Origin: Mycolicibacterium aurum
GTDB taxonomy: Bacteria; Actinomycetota; Actinomycetes; Mycobacteriales; Mycobacteriaceae
Direction: 5' to 3'
Length of the DNA: 64,000 nt
Assembly (NCBI RefSeq): GCF_900637195.1
Contig: NZ_LR134356.1
Span: 3,286,001-3,350,000 of the forward strand
In this document: positions 23,007 through 35,232 of the stretch, piece after piece
Layout of the letters: every line of letters starts with the position of its first letter
Numbering within the stretch: the stretch's first letter is position 1
Position numbers and translations under genes: made by a program
The notes under the pieces: generated by a model
Told to the model about the DNA's origin: nothing
What the model saw: the letters and a program-made list of their open reading frames with translations, nothing else
Databases searched by the model: none

Positions 23007-23926
23007 GCGCCGAACCGGTGGATGACCTCACGCGCGAGCGCCCGATATGCCTCGGCGCCAGCCGATTTCGGGGCCCACGTGGTGATCGGTTCACCGGCGA
23101 CACTGGTCTCGGGAAAGCGCACCGTGCGCGTGACGACGGTGTCGAACACCAGATCGCCGAACCGCTCGACCACTCGGGCCATCACCTCGCGCGAGTTGAC
23201 GGTGCGCGGGTCGTACCGGGTGATCAGGATGCCGCTGATCGACAGTTTCGGGTTCAGCCGGTCGTGGACCTTCTCGACGGTGTCGGTCAGCAACGCCAGC
23301 CCGCGCAGCGAGAAGAACTCGCATTCGGTCGGGATGATGACCCCGTCGCTACAGGCGAGTCCGTTCACGGTGAGCAGACCCAGCGACGGCTGGCAGTCGA
23401 TCAGGACGTAGTCGTACCGATCCAGCACCGGATACAGAGCGCGTGCCAGCGACTGCTCGCGGCCCACCTCGTTGACGAGCTGGATCTCCGCGGCGGACAG
23501 GTCGATGTTGCTGGGGACCAGATCCAGGCCGGGCACCCGCGTCTTGATCAGCACCTGGTCGATCGACACCCGGGGCTCGACCAGCAGGTTGTGCACGGTG
23601 TGATCGAGCTCGTAGTGCGGGACCCCCAGCCCGGCCGAGAGCGCGCCCTGCGGGTCGAGGTCGACCAGCAGCACCCGCCTGCCGTACTCGGCGAGGCTGG
23701 CGCCGAGGTTGATGGTCGACGTGGTCTTGCCGACGCCGCCCTTCTGATTGCACATCGCGATGACCTTGGCGGGACCGTGCGAGGTGCGAGGGGCCGGCTC
23801 CGGCGTCTGCCTGGGGATGCGACCGGTCAGGCCCGGCGTCGGATCCGGATCGACTGCGGGCACGTGCGCGGTGGGGTCCATTCCGCCTGTTTCGTCGGTC
23901 ATGCCGGACCCTCGCTGGTCAGGCAA
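23003..23926 (-). CDS. ParA/Soj-family ATPase
   Basis: 307 residues. A Pro-rich N-terminal 45 residues precede the deviant Walker A motif CNQKGGVGKTTSTINLGASL, the switch DLDPQGALSAGLG and DYVLIDCQPSLGLLTVNGL. This is the Rv1708-type ParA paralogue next to scpAB, not the oriC parA (no parB follows). It likely links positioning or segregation with condensin loading; the latter is inferred. Confidence 0.88.
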   Translation of the reverse strand: MPDQRGSGMTDETGGMDPTAHVPAVDPDPTPGLTGRIPRQTPEPAPRTSHGPAKVIAMCNQKGGVGKTTSTINLGASLAEYGRRVLLVDLDPQGALSAGLGVPHYELDHTVHNLLVEPRVSIDQVLIKTRVPGLDLVPSNIDLSAAEIQLVNEVGREQSLARALYPVLDRYDYVLIDCQPSLGLLTVNGLACSDGVIIPTECEFFSLRGLALLTDTVEKVHDRLNPKLSISGILITRYDPRTVNSREVMARVVERFGDLVFDTVVTRTVRFPETSVAGEPITTWAPKSAGAEAYRALAREVIHRFGA

Positions 23927-24045
23927 CCCACAGGCTTGGCGGACATCCGGGCAAGTTTAACGGTGAGCGCGCTGCCCGCGGGGCAGACCCGCAGGTAACA
24001 CCCCGCCGAACGTGCGCACCGGTCCAGAACCGCCGTCCGTCTGCC

Positions 24046-24051
24046 TAGGCT
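24046..24051 (+). promoter_or_regulatory. -10 box TAGGCT of a leaderless promoter
   Basis: TAGGCT ends 6 nt before GTG 24058, placing the start point at the start codon. There is no ribosome-binding site. The gap to the divergent parA gene is only 131 bp. Confidence 0.5.
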
Positions 24052-24057
24052 GGTGAC

Positions 24058-24810
24058 GTGAGCCTCACCCAGCAGCTGCCGTTCCTGCGGTGGTCGTCGT
24101 GGCGTTTCCTGGCGGGCATGCCGTCGTTCCTGCGGACAGGCCAGATCGGTGACGGTCGAGAAGCCGCCTGCGCCGCCCACGTCGAGGCAACTGCCCGCCG
24201 CGGCGATCCGGACGACGTGCTGGCGGCCATCGACACCTTCGCCTACGAGAAGTCGATGCTGGTCAACGTCGGCGACGAGAAGGGCCGCCTGCTCGATGCC
24301 GCCGTGCGCCGTGCCGCGCCCGGCCTCGTGCTCGAGCTCGGCACCTACTGCGGCTACAGCGCGCTGCGGATGGCCCGGCAGGCCCCCTCGGCGCGGATCT
24401 GCTCGGTCGAGTTCTCTGCCGCCAATGCCGAAGTAGCTCAACGCATCTGGACACATGCCGGGGTCGCCGACCGGATCAGCTGCGTGGTCGGCACCCTCGG
24501 CGACGGCGGCGCGACCCTCGACACGCTCGCCTCCGACCACGGCGTCACCGCAGGTGCGCTGGACCTGGTGTTCATCGACCACGACAAGCGCGCCTACCTG
24601 CCCGACCTGCGCCGCATACTCACACGGGAGTGGCTGCGCAGGGGTTCGATCGTCGTCGCCGACAACGTCGGCGTGCCGGGAGCGCCCGGCTACCGGGCAT
24701 ACATGCGGGGCAATCAGGGTGGGCTGTGGCACACCGTGGAGCACAAGGCCCACGTGGAATACCAGTCGTTGCTGCCCGACCTCGTACTGGAGTCCGAGTA
24801 CCTCGGTTAA
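24058..24810 (+). CDS. SAM-dependent O-methyltransferase (catechol-OMT type)
   Basis: 250 residues from GTG 24058. Features of the class I OMT fold: [20 protein letters not shown] (SAM motif I), [35 protein letters not shown] and [20 protein letters not shown], with metal-binding acidic residues in the last two. Equivalent to Rv1703c. The natural substrate is unknown. It is convergent with xerD, with a 4-bp overlap of stop codons. Confidence 0.85.
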   Translation: MSLTQQLPFLRWSSWRFLAGMPSFLRTGQIGDGREAACAAHVEATARRGDPDDVLAAIDTFAYEKSMLVNVGDEKGRLLDAAVRRAAPGLVLELGTYCGYSALRMARQAPSARICSVEFSAANAEVAQRIWTHAGVADRISCVVGTLGDGGATLDTLASDHGVTAGALDLVFIDHDKRAYLPDLRRILTREWLRRGSIVVADNVGVPGAPGYRAYMRGNQGGLWHTVEHKAHVEYQSLLPDLVLESEYLG

Positions 24811-25762
24811 CGAGCCCGCGGGTGGGCTCCTGCCCACACTTCCCGCAGCGCGTTGACGGTGACCATGGTGTAGATCTGCGTGGTGGTCACCGACGCGTGC
24901 CCGAGCAGCTCCTGCACCACGCGGACGTCGGCGCCACCGTCGAGCAGGTGGGTGGCGAACGAGTGCCGCAGGACGTGGGGCGACACCGTCGCGGTGATAC
25001 CGGCCCGGTCGGCGGCGTCCTGCAGCACCTGCCAGGCGCTCTGCCGGGACAGCCGTCCGCCGCGGGCGTTGAGAAAGATCGCCGGAGTGCCCCTGCCGCG
25101 GCGGGCCAGGTCGGGACGTCCGCGCACCAGGTAGGCGTCCAGCGCGATGACGGCCGGCCGGCCGACCGGAATCAGCCGTTGCTTTCCGCCCTTGCCGTGC
25201 AGCAGCACCGACCGGGCCTGGGTGTCGACGTCGTCGATGTCCAGGCCGACCGCTTCGGAGATCCGTGCGCCCGTCGAGTACAACATCTCCAGCAGTGCCC
25301 GGTTGCGCAGCGTCAACGGTCCGTCGGTCTCGCTGTCGCCGCCGCCGGCCTCCAGCAGCGCCAGCACCTCGTCGATGCTCAGGCTCTTGGGCAGTCGGCG
25401 GCTGGGGGTCGGCGGCTTCACCTCGCGCGCCACGTCGATCGCCGCGATGCCCTCGGCGGTCGCGAACTTGTGCAGGCCGCGCACCGCGATCAGCGCCCGC
25501 GCCGCCGACACCGCCGACAGTGGCATCACGCCGTTGTCGGTGTCGCCGCGACGCAACGCCACCAGGAACTCGCTCACGTCGGCCTCGGTCACCGCGCCCA
25601 GGTCGGCGACCCCGCGCGACGTCAGATGCTCGGAATAGCGCCGCAGGTCCCGCCGGTACGAGCTCAGCGTGTTGGCCGCCACCCCGCGTTCGATCGCGAG
25701 ATGGTCCAGGTATCCCTGGACCTGCCCGGCCAGGGACTGGCCGGTGGACAGCGACGGCGACG

Positions 25763-25766
<4 letters not shown>
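24807..25766 (-). CDS. xerD: Site-specific tyrosine recombinase XerD
   Basis: 319 residues from GTG 25766, which overlaps the stop of the Nudix gene. The N-terminal SAM-like domain (about 1-105) precedes the catalytic domain with Arg in [41 protein letters not shown] and the Tyr nucleophile. It resolves chromosome dimers at dif with XerC. Length and context match Rv1701. Confidence 0.93.
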
Positions 25767-28226
<2,460 letters not shown>

Positions 28227-28281
28227 CTAACACCGACTGCGACAACCTGTGGCTGACGCGCCGCGCCTCCGCGGGACGGCG

Positions 28282-29223
28282 CTACTGCGGAACGGTGACC
28301 GACGTGGCTCCCTGGCCGATGCCGAACTGGTCGGGCTTGCCGCCGTTGATGAGCGCGCTCAGCGCCAGCACCGCAGTGATCCGGCCGGATTCGCTGGAGA
28401 TGTCGTCGACGGTGCTGACGGCGTTTCTCAACGCGGCGTCCGCCCGAGTAACCGCGACCGCGGAGGTGCCGGTGGCCGATCCGTCCCGCCCGACCAGGAC
28501 GGTGCCCGACCCGTGGCCGGCCACGCCGGCGGCGAAGCGGGCGACGCTGGACCCCTGGTTGCCCGCGTCGTCGCCGAGCGGCCCGCCGGTGACGATGAGC
28601 GCGGTGTCGGCGGCGCCGATGCTCTCGGTGCCGTAGGTGATGAAGCCGGTGTCGCGCAGCGCGGCCAGCACGGTCGCGCGCTGGGCGTCGTCGACCGGCG
28701 CCACCTTCGGATCTCTGTTGTTCAGCAGCGAGATACCGAGCAGGTCGCCGGCCTTGAAGCCCTGGTCGACGGAGGCGGTGCTCAACTGGGCACCCGCGGG
28801 CACGATCGGCGAGTTGACCACCGACAGCAGTTTCTCGGCCGAGTTGGCATCGACGAGTTCCTGCGTCAGGCCCAGCGTGCCGGTCACCCTGCCGCCGGCC
28901 TCGGTCACCAGCCGGGTCAGCCCGTCGATGTCGTCGTCGGCTGCGTCCGGGGTGCGGAAGATCACCACCGACTTGTTCGCCAGGCTGTCCTGCAGGATGC
29001 GCGGCGCCATCTGTGCGTCGAAGTCGGATGCGGCGCTGAGCTTCTCGTTGAGCGCGTTGCGGTCGCCGGTCAGCGTGTCGATCTGGACCTGCATGTCCTG
29101 CTTGTCATCCTGCAGGCCCGACAACACCGTGTTGGACAGCAGCCCGGATCCCAGGGCGACGCCGATGGCAAGGGCCAGGAACACCGCGGCGAGGGAGATG
29201 GCGTGCGAGCGCAGCGAGATCAC
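28282..29223 (-). CDS. mctB: Copper transporter/porin-like protein MctB (SteB homologue)
   Basis: 313 residues from GTG 29223 (ISLRSHAISLAAVFLALAIG). One N-terminal transmembrane helix, a coiled-coil (about 40-75) and a C-terminal periplasmic domain. The length equals that of Rv1698 MctB, reported to limit cytoplasmic copper. In corynebacteria the same gene pair is called steA-steB and affects cell division and envelope. It lies 10 bp downstream of steA. Confidence 0.88.
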   Translation of the reverse strand: MISLRSHAISLAAVFLALAIGVALGSGLLSNTVLSGLQDDKQDMQVQIDTLTGDRNALNEKLSAASDFDAQMAPRILQDSLANKSVVIFRTPDAADDDIDGLTRLVTEAGGRVTGTLGLTQELVDANSAEKLLSVVNSPIVPAGAQLSTASVDQGFKAGDLLGISLLNNRDPKVAPVDDAQRATVLAALRDTGFITYGTESIGAADTALIVTGGPLGDDAGNQGSSVARFAAGVAGHGSGTVLVGRDGSATGTSAVAVTRADAALRNAVSTVDDISSESGRITAVLALSALINGGKPDQFGIGQGATSVTVPQ

Positions 29224-29233
29224 CGTCGGTCCC

Positions 29234-30418
29234 CTACGAGACCAGGCCCTGGACCCAGAGCAGGAACTGGTTCCAGTACTGGGACACCCACTCGAGCACG
29301 GCAGCATCGGCGCGCGACACCCACAGGGCGGCGATCACCGCGATCAGCATGGCCAGCACCAGCAGTGCGATGGCACCCCCGGACACCCGGCTGCGGTACA
29401 GCGTCGCGACCGCTTTCGCGTCCACGAGCTTGTCCCCGACCTTCATGCGGGTCAGGAAGGTGGAGGGGTTGCTCTGCTGGCGTTTGCGATCGAAGAACTC
29501 CTCGATGCTGGCGGTGTGTCCGACCGTGACGATCAGCGAGGCGCCGTGGTGGTCGCACAGCAGTAGCGCCAGGTCGGCGGCGGAACCGGCGGCCGGGAAC
29601 GTCATCGCGCCGACTCCGAGATCCTGGATGCGCTCGAGCCCGGCGGCGTGCCCGTCGGCGTCGGCGGGCAGTACCACCTGGGCGCCGCACCGCAGCACCT
29701 CGGTGCTGATCTTGTCCGGATCACCGACGATCAGCGCCGGGCGGTAACCGGCTTTACGCAGGATGTCGGCGCCGGTGCCGACCCCCACCAGCACCGGCTG
29801 GTACTCCTTGATGAAGGGCTTGAGGGCCTTGAGGTCCGCCGCGGCATTGGCTTCCTCGGCCACGATCACCACGTGCCTGCGGTTCATGTCGACGTCGATG
29901 TCCGGGATGCCGATACCGTCGATCAGCAACGGGCTTTCGCTGCGGATGAACTCGATCGTGTTGCCGGCGAAGGCTTCCAGATGAGCGACCAGCCCACCCT
30001 TGGCTTCCTGCATCAATTCGTGGATGTCGGCGTCGGTACGTTCGGTACCCAGGGCGATGCGCCGGTCACCGGAGTAGATGCCGCCCTCGTTGAGCCGGAT
30101 CCGGGCGCCGTCCTTGACCTTCTTGAACACCTCGGGGCCGGTCTCGTCGACGAGGGCGATGCCGTTGGCCACCAGGACCTCGGGTCCGAGGTTGGGGTAG
30201 CGGCCGGAGATGGACGACGACGCGTTGACGACCGCGGCGACCTCTGCCTCGACCAGCGCATCGGCGGTGACCCGGTCGAGGTCCAGGGCGTCCAGGACGA
30301 CGATGTCCCCGGGGGCCAGCCGCCTGAGCAGCCGATCGATGTCACGGTCCACGCGGGCGGTGCCGGTGATACCTGGCCGTGAGCTGGCATTACGGGACAG
30401 CAGCGCTGACATCTTCAT
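29234..30418 (-). CDS. steA: SteA, putative cytokinetic-ring/TPK-like membrane protein
   Basis: 394 residues. The N-terminal domain (GTARVDRDIDRLLRRLAPGD) is followed by a thiamine-pyrophosphokinase-like fold (QPVLVGVGTGADILRKAGYR; ALIVGDPDKIS). The C-terminus has one or two transmembrane helices (about 335-365). Equivalent to Rv1697. It works with the neighbouring mctB/steB product in envelope and division functions as known from corynebacteria. Confidence 0.85.
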   Translation of the reverse strand: MKMSALLSRNASSRPGITGTARVDRDIDRLLRRLAPGDIVVLDALDLDRVTADALVEAEVAAVVNASSSISGRYPNLGPEVLVANGIALVDETGPEVFKKVKDGARIRLNEGGIYSGDRRIALGTERTDADIHELMQEAKGGLVAHLEAFAGNTIEFIRSESPLLIDGIGIPDIDVDMNRRHVVIVAEEANAAADLKALKPFIKEYQPVLVGVGTGADILRKAGYRPALIVGDPDKISTEVLRCGAQVVLPADADGHAAGLERIQDLGVGAMTFPAAGSAADLALLLCDHHGASLIVTVGHTASIEEFFDRKRQQSNPSTFLTRMKVGDKLVDAKAVATLYRSRVSGGAIALLVLAMLIAVIAALWVSRADAAVLEWVSQYWNQFLLWVQGLVS

Positions 30419-30522
30419 GGCCAGATTCTGTCCAGCGCCGACCGAAATGTGTCGGAGGCGCGCCGTAACACCAGCCTCAGAAGTTACCTTCCGTCACACC
30501 AGTCACACGCCGCGGCGGCGCC

Positions 30523-32301
30523 TCAGGGGCTGTCCCGATCACTGCGAGCGGCGTCCAGCAGGTCGCGCGCATGTGCCCGCCCGCTGTCGGACTCCCCCAG
30601 CCCGGCCAGCATCCGGGCCAGCTCGGCGACCCGGTCGTCTTCGCCGAGGCGCCGTACCCCGCTAGATTTCGCCCGTCCGTTCTTACCGCCGGTCCCGTCG
30701 CCGGTGCCCTCGACGACGAGGTGGACGTCGGCGTACGCCGCGACCTGAGGCAGGTGGGTGACGACGATGACCTGGTGGGTGCGCGCCAGCCGGGCCAGCC
30801 TGCGCCCGATCTGGACGGCGGCGCGCCCGCCGACTCCGGCATCGACCTCGTCGAATACCATCGTGGTGCCCTCGGTCGACGCGGCGAGCACCACCTCCAG
30901 TGCGAGCATCACTCGCGACAGTTCACCGCCGGACGCGCTCTTGTTCAGCGGGAGCAGGTCCGACCCGCCGTGGGCGGCGAACCCGAAATCGACAGCGTCC
31001 ACGCCGTCACGCCCGGCGTGGGCCACGGCCCCCGACGGCAGTTGCAGCGGGGCACTGTCGTCGGCTCGCGCCGGCAGCGGTGTCACGGCGATGGAGAAGG
31101 CGGCGCCGGACATCGCCAGCCCCGACAGTTCGCTTGTGACCGCCTTGGACAAGCCCTTGGCGGCCTTGACCCGCACCTTGGTCAGGTCCGCGGCCGCGGC
31201 AACCACCTTCGCCTCCAGCGCGTCCACCCGGCGCTGCAGCTCGGCCAGCGTCTCCTCGGACACGTCGAGCTGCGCGAGGCGTTCGGCAGCCTCCTTGGCC
31301 CACGCCAGCACACCGTCGATGTCGGCGGCGTACTTACGGGTCAACGGCCGCAACTCGGCCTGGCGCGCCAGTTTCGTCTCCAGTGTGCTTGCGTCACTGG
31401 GCAGTTCGGACAGATAGTGGCTCAGTTCGGTGGACACGTCCACCAGCACCGACAAGGCCGCCCCGAGTTGGTCGGCCAAGGCCTTCAGCGGCGCGTCGTC
31501 GGTGCCGTCCAGCGCCGCCCGGGCCTGGGCGACCGCGCTCGCGGCGGAGAAGGCGGCAGCGTCGTCGCCGTCTCCGGACAGCGCCGAACGGGCCGTGTGC
31601 ACGGCCTCGCGCAAGGCGTCCAGCTCGGACAGCCGGCGGATGTCGGAGACCAGTGTCTCGTCCTCGCCGGGTTGCGGTGCCACCACCTCGATCTCGTTCA
31701 GCGCGAACTGCAGCCGGTCGGCTTCCTGAGCGAGTTCGCGGGTGCGCCTGCGCCGATCCTCGAGGTCGCTCCTGGCCGCCAGCCACGTATCGCGGGCGGT
31801 GCGATAGCGGTCCAGTTGCCCGGCGATGTCGGCGTAGCGGTCGAGTGCTCCACGCTGCTCGTCGGGGCGCATGAGCCGCAGCTGGTCGTTCTGCCCGTGC
31901 AACGTGAGCAGTTCGTTGGTGAAACTGCTCAGCGATTTGGCTGGCACGCTGCGCCCGCCGAGGAACGCGCGGGACGGGCCGTCGCGACTGACGGATCGGG
32001 CGGCGATGATGCTGCCGTCGTCGTCACGGTCGGCGCCGGACGAGTCGAGGATCTCGTCCACCTGGGCCGTCACCGGCGGGCCGAGTTCGGTTGTGGTGAA
32101 ACGGCCTTCGACGACGGCCCGGTCGGCGCCCGACCGAACCTTGGTCGCATCGGCGCGGGCACCCCCGAGCAGGTGCAGCCCGGTGACCACCATGGTCTTG
32201 CCCGCGCCGGTCTCGCCGGTCAGTACCGTCAGCCCGCCGTCGAACTCGGCGGTCGCGGCACTGATGGCGCCCAGGGCCTCGATTCTGATCTCTGCTAGCA
32301 C
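30523..32301 (-). CDS. recN: DNA repair protein RecN
   Basis: 592 residues from GTG 32301, which overlaps the nadK stop by 1 bp. The N-terminal ATPase lobe has [20 protein letters not shown] and LTGETGAGKTMVV; a long coiled coil fills the middle; the C-terminal lobe has SASGGELSRVMLALEVVLAA (signature) and TMVFDEVDAGVGGRAAVQIG (Walker B). It is an SMC-like factor for double-strand-break repair. The frame is open far upstream, but homologous proteins start here. Equivalent to Rv1696. Confidence 0.93.
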   Translation of the reverse strand: MLAEIRIEALGAISAATAEFDGGLTVLTGETGAGKTMVVTGLHLLGGARADATKVRSGADRAVVEGRFTTTELGPPVTAQVDEILDSSGADRDDDGSIIAARSVSRDGPSRAFLGGRSVPAKSLSSFTNELLTLHGQNDQLRLMRPDEQRGALDRYADIAGQLDRYRTARDTWLAARSDLEDRRRRTRELAQEADRLQFALNEIEVVAPQPGEDETLVSDIRRLSELDALREAVHTARSALSGDGDDAAAFSAASAVAQARAALDGTDDAPLKALADQLGAALSVLVDVSTELSHYLSELPSDASTLETKLARQAELRPLTRKYAADIDGVLAWAKEAAERLAQLDVSEETLAELQRRVDALEAKVVAAAADLTKVRVKAAKGLSKAVTSELSGLAMSGAAFSIAVTPLPARADDSAPLQLPSGAVAHAGRDGVDAVDFGFAAHGGSDLLPLNKSASGGELSRVMLALEVVLAASTEGTTMVFDEVDAGVGGRAAVQIGRRLARLARTHQVIVVTHLPQVAAYADVHLVVEGTGDGTGGKNGRAKSSGVRRLGEDDRVAELARMLAGLGESDSGRAHARDLLDAARSDRDSP

Positions 32302-33233
32302 TACGGTCCGCGCCACCCCGTGACCGGCAACCGGAACTTGCGCACCAACCTGTCGGTGAACGGCGCGCTGTCCAGCCGCACCCACTTCAGCGGCGTGCCG
32401 CACCTGGTCACCTCGAGCCGCCCGCCTGCGGGCAACACCATCTCCCGGCGGCCGTCGCAGAACACCAGGGCGTCGTGGCCGCTGGCCTCGATCTCGATGG
32501 CGATCGCGGCGTCGGGGCTGGTGACCATGGGGCGCGCGAACAGAGCGTGGGCGTTGTTGGGCACCACGATGATGGCCTCGAGATCCGGCCACAGCACCGG
32601 CCCGCCCGCGGAGAACGCGTACGCCGTCGACCCCGTCGGCGTCGACACCAGCACCCCGTCACAGCCGAACGACGACACCGGCCTGCCGTCGACCTCCAGC
32701 ACCACACCGAGCACGCCGAGGCGCGGTCCCTTCTCCAGGCTGGCCTCGTTGAGCGCCCACCCGCGATCCACGACCTCACCCCCCACGCGCACCGAGACAT
32801 CGAGGGTCATCCGCTCCTCGACCCGGTAGTCGCGGCGGACGATGTGGTCGAGCACCTGGTCGATCGCCTCGGCCTCGGCCTCGGCGAGGAACCCGATCTT
32901 GCCCAGATTGACCCCCAGCACCGGGATCTCCACGTTGCGGGCGAGTTCGGCAGCACGCAGGAACGTCCCGTCACCGCCGAGTACGAGCACCAGCTCGCAC
33001 CCTTCGGCGGCGCGCTCGTCGGCGTCGACCACCTCGATCTCGGCGCCCAGCGCCTGGATGTCGTGGGGTGACAGTTGGACCGGTCCTCGATCCACGGCCT
33101 CCGCGGACAAGAAGCGCAGCCCTATTCCGTTGTCGGCGAGGACTTTCGCGACCCGACGCGCCACCTCGGTCGCATCGCTGCGCCCGGCGTGCACAACCAG
33201 CAGGATGGTGCGCTCCGGTGAATTTCCGGTCAT
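32301..33233 (-). CDS. nadK: NAD kinase
   Basis: 310 residues. [16 protein letters not shown] carries the GGDGT motif, and [20 protein letters not shown] is the second conserved block. It phosphorylates NAD to NADP. It overlaps tlyA by 4 bp. Equivalent to Rv1695 (PpnK). Confidence 0.95.
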   Translation of the reverse strand: MTGNSPERTILLVVHAGRSDATEVARRVAKVLADNGIGLRFLSAEAVDRGPVQLSPHDIQALGAEIEVVDADERAAEGCELVLVLGGDGTFLRAAELARNVEIPVLGVNLGKIGFLAEAEAEAIDQVLDHIVRRDYRVEERMTLDVSVRVGGEVVDRGWALNEASLEKGPRLGVLGVVLEVDGRPVSSFGCDGVLVSTPTGSTAYAFSAGGPVLWPDLEAIIVVPNNAHALFARPMVTSPDAAIAIEIEASGHDALVFCDGRREMVLPAGGRLEVTRCGTPLKWVRLDSAPFTDRLVRKFRLPVTGWRGP

Positions 33234-34042
33234 TGTGGCCCCTCGTCGACGGCACGCCGGACTGCGGTGTCGAGTGCGTCGCCGGACAGCGCGGCGTCGT
33301 CGCCGGCGGCCCGTAGCCGCAGGAAGTACTCGACGTTGCCCGCAGGTCCGGGCAGCGGGCTGGCAGTGACAGCGACCGCGTGCCAGTTGAGTTCGGCCGC
33401 TCGGCGAGCAACCGTGAGCACCGCGTCGGCGCGCAGCAGCGGGTCTGACACCACACCGCCGGCGCCGACCCGGGCCTTACCGACTTCGAACTGCGGTTTC
33501 ACCATGGGAACGATATCGGCGTCGGCCGACGCGCAGGCGGTCAGTGCGGGCAGCACCGTGGCCAGCGAGATGAACGACAGATCTGCGACCACCAGGTCCA
33601 CCTGTCCCCCGATCACGTCGGGAGTGAGGTCCCGGACATTGGTGCGCTCCATGACGGTCACCCTCGGGTCCGTGCGCACCGGCCAGGCCAGCTGACCGTA
33701 GCCGACATCGACGGCCACCACCTCGCGGGCCTGGCGGTCGAGCAGCACCTGGGTGAATCCCCCGGTGGACGCACCGGCGTCCAGGCAGCGCCGTCCCTCT
33801 ACCGTCAACCCGAAGGAATCCAGGGCACCGATCAGCTTGTGGGCCCCGCGTGACACCCAGGAGTCCTCGGTGCCGCCGTCGACGGTCAGGTTGGCGCCGA
33901 TCGACACCGCCGTCGCGGGCTTCGCCGCAGGCATACCGTCGACGCGAACCCGGCCGGCGCCGATCAGCTCAGCGGCCTGCTGACGCGAACGGGCGAGTCC
34001 GCGGCGGACCAGTTCGGCGTCCACACGTGCGCGACGCGTCAC
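33230..34042 (-). CDS. tlyA: TlyA, 16S/23S rRNA 2'-O-methyltransferase
   Basis: 270 residues from GTG 34042. An N-terminal S4 domain ([20 protein letters not shown]) precedes the FtsJ-like methyltransferase with [33 protein letters not shown] and [10 protein letters not shown] (KDKE-type catalytic set). In mycobacteria it makes the ribose methylations needed for capreomycin sensitivity. Equivalent to Rv1694. Confidence 0.93.
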   Translation of the reverse strand: MTRRARVDAELVRRGLARSRQQAAELIGAGRVRVDGMPAAKPATAVSIGANLTVDGGTEDSWVSRGAHKLIGALDSFGLTVEGRRCLDAGASTGGFTQVLLDRQAREVVAVDVGYGQLAWPVRTDPRVTVMERTNVRDLTPDVIGGQVDLVVADLSFISLATVLPALTACASADADIVPMVKPQFEVGKARVGAGGVVSDPLLRADAVLTVARRAAELNWHAVAVTASPLPGPAGNVEYFLRLRAAGDDAALSGDALDTAVRRAVDEGPQ

Positions 34043-34048
34043 CGCGGA

Positions 34049-34204
34049 TCAGCCCTTCTCGACGGATTCCAGCGCCTGCACCAGCAGATCGTGCGCCTCG
34101 TCGAGACGCGCGGCGACGGAGTCCAGGTCAGCGGACGATATGTCGGCCGATTCGCCGAGTAGCTCAGCGACCTGGGCGCGGATCTGGTCGGGATCATTAC
34201 TCAT
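34049..34204 (-). CDS. Small conserved protein between tlyA and the HAD phosphatase (Rv1693-like)
   Basis: 51 residues, ATG 34204 to TGA 34049. It begins MSNDPDQIRAQVAELLGE and ends LLVQALESVEKG; acidic and helical. The position and the two ends match Rv1693 of M. tuberculosis. It lies 6 bp before tlyA and 13 bp after the HAD gene, so it belongs to the operon. Function unknown. Confidence 0.75.
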   Translation of the reverse strand: MSNDPDQIRAQVAELLGESADISSADLDSVAARLDEAHDLLVQALESVEKG

Positions 34205-34217
34205 GACGTGGTTCACG

Positions 34218-35231
34218 CTAGTCGACGTGCGTCGACACCAGCGACCAACGCTCGACGGCCTGTCGCGCCGCGTCGTCGCCCCCGATGATCGCTCGCGGCC
34301 GGAGATCGCCGGCCCACACGGCGGCCGCGATCGCGCGCACCGCCGACAGCGGATCGCCGGGGTCAGAGCCGGTGGACGTCACGGTGACCGCGTCGTCGGT
34401 GACCTCGACGCGCCAGCCGGGGTGCGGTTCGACCCGTAACGTCGCCGCGTCCTCGATCGTGAGAGCGCGCAGATCCTCGGCGAGGTACACGGGCCGCTCC
34501 GCAGCGGTGGCCCAGACGGCGTCAGCGGCCGAATTCACCCCGCAGAGCACCATCAGGCTGGGTAGCTCCGCGGCGTTGGCGCCGGCGATGTCGGTGTCGA
34601 GGCGGTCACCGACCACCAGTGGGGAGTCGAAGTCGCCGCGCGACATGGCATCCGCGAGCAGCGCGGGTGCGGGCTTACCCGCCACTTGGGGTTCGGTGTC
34701 GGTAGCCGTCCGCAAGGCAGCGACCATCGAACCGTTACCCGGCAGCAGTCCACGCTCCGAAGGCAGTGTCTTGTCCACATTGGCGGCCACCCACAGCGCG
34801 CCGGAGCGGATGGCCAGCGCCGCCTCGGCCAGGTTCTGCCAACCGGTTTCCGGTGAGTGCCCCTGCACGACGGCCACCGGGTCGTCCGTCCACTCGCGCA
34901 CGGGTTGCAGCCCGACGGCACTGACCTCACCGGCCAAGGAGTCGGTGCCGATGACAAGGACCTTCGCCCCGCTGGGCAGCTGTCGGGCGAGCATCCTGGC
35001 TGCGCTCTGAGCGCTGGTGACCACATCGTCGGGCACCGCACTGAATCCGAGCTCGCACAGATGATCGGCCACCTGCGCCGCGTCCCTGGACGCGTTGTTG
35101 GTGACGAACAGAATCCGCGACTCGATGGACGCCAGCGTCTCGACGGCACCCGTCGTGGGCTCATGCCCGCGAAACACCGTGCCATCCAGGTCAAGCAACA
35201 AGGAGTCATGTTGCTGTGCAAGAGTTTTCAC
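34218..35231 (-). CDS. HAD-IIA phosphatase (glycerol-3-phosphate phosphatase type)
   Basis: 337 residues. Motif I LLLDLDGTVFRG, motif II ILFVTNNASRDAA and later VGDRLDTDIAGANAAELPSL place it in HAD subfamily IIA. The C-terminal 85 residues form the extra domain seen in Rv1692, reported to dephosphorylate glycerol-3-phosphate in polar-lipid recycling. It is 1 bp from the upstream TPR gene. Confidence 0.85.
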   Translation of the reverse strand: MKTLAQQHDSLLLDLDGTVFRGHEPTTGAVETLASIESRILFVTNNASRDAAQVADHLCELGFSAVPDDVVTSAQSAARMLARQLPSGAKVLVIGTDSLAGEVSAVGLQPVREWTDDPVAVVQGHSPETGWQNLAEAALAIRSGALWVAANVDKTLPSERGLLPGNGSMVAALRTATDTEPQVAGKPAPALLADAMSRGDFDSPLVVGDRLDTDIAGANAAELPSLMVLCGVNSAADAVWATAAERPVYLAEDLRALTIEDAATLRVEPHPGWRVEVTDDAVTVTSTGSDPGDPLSAVRAIAAAVWAGDLRPRAIIGGDDAARQAVERWSLVSTHVD

Positions 35232-35232
35232 G

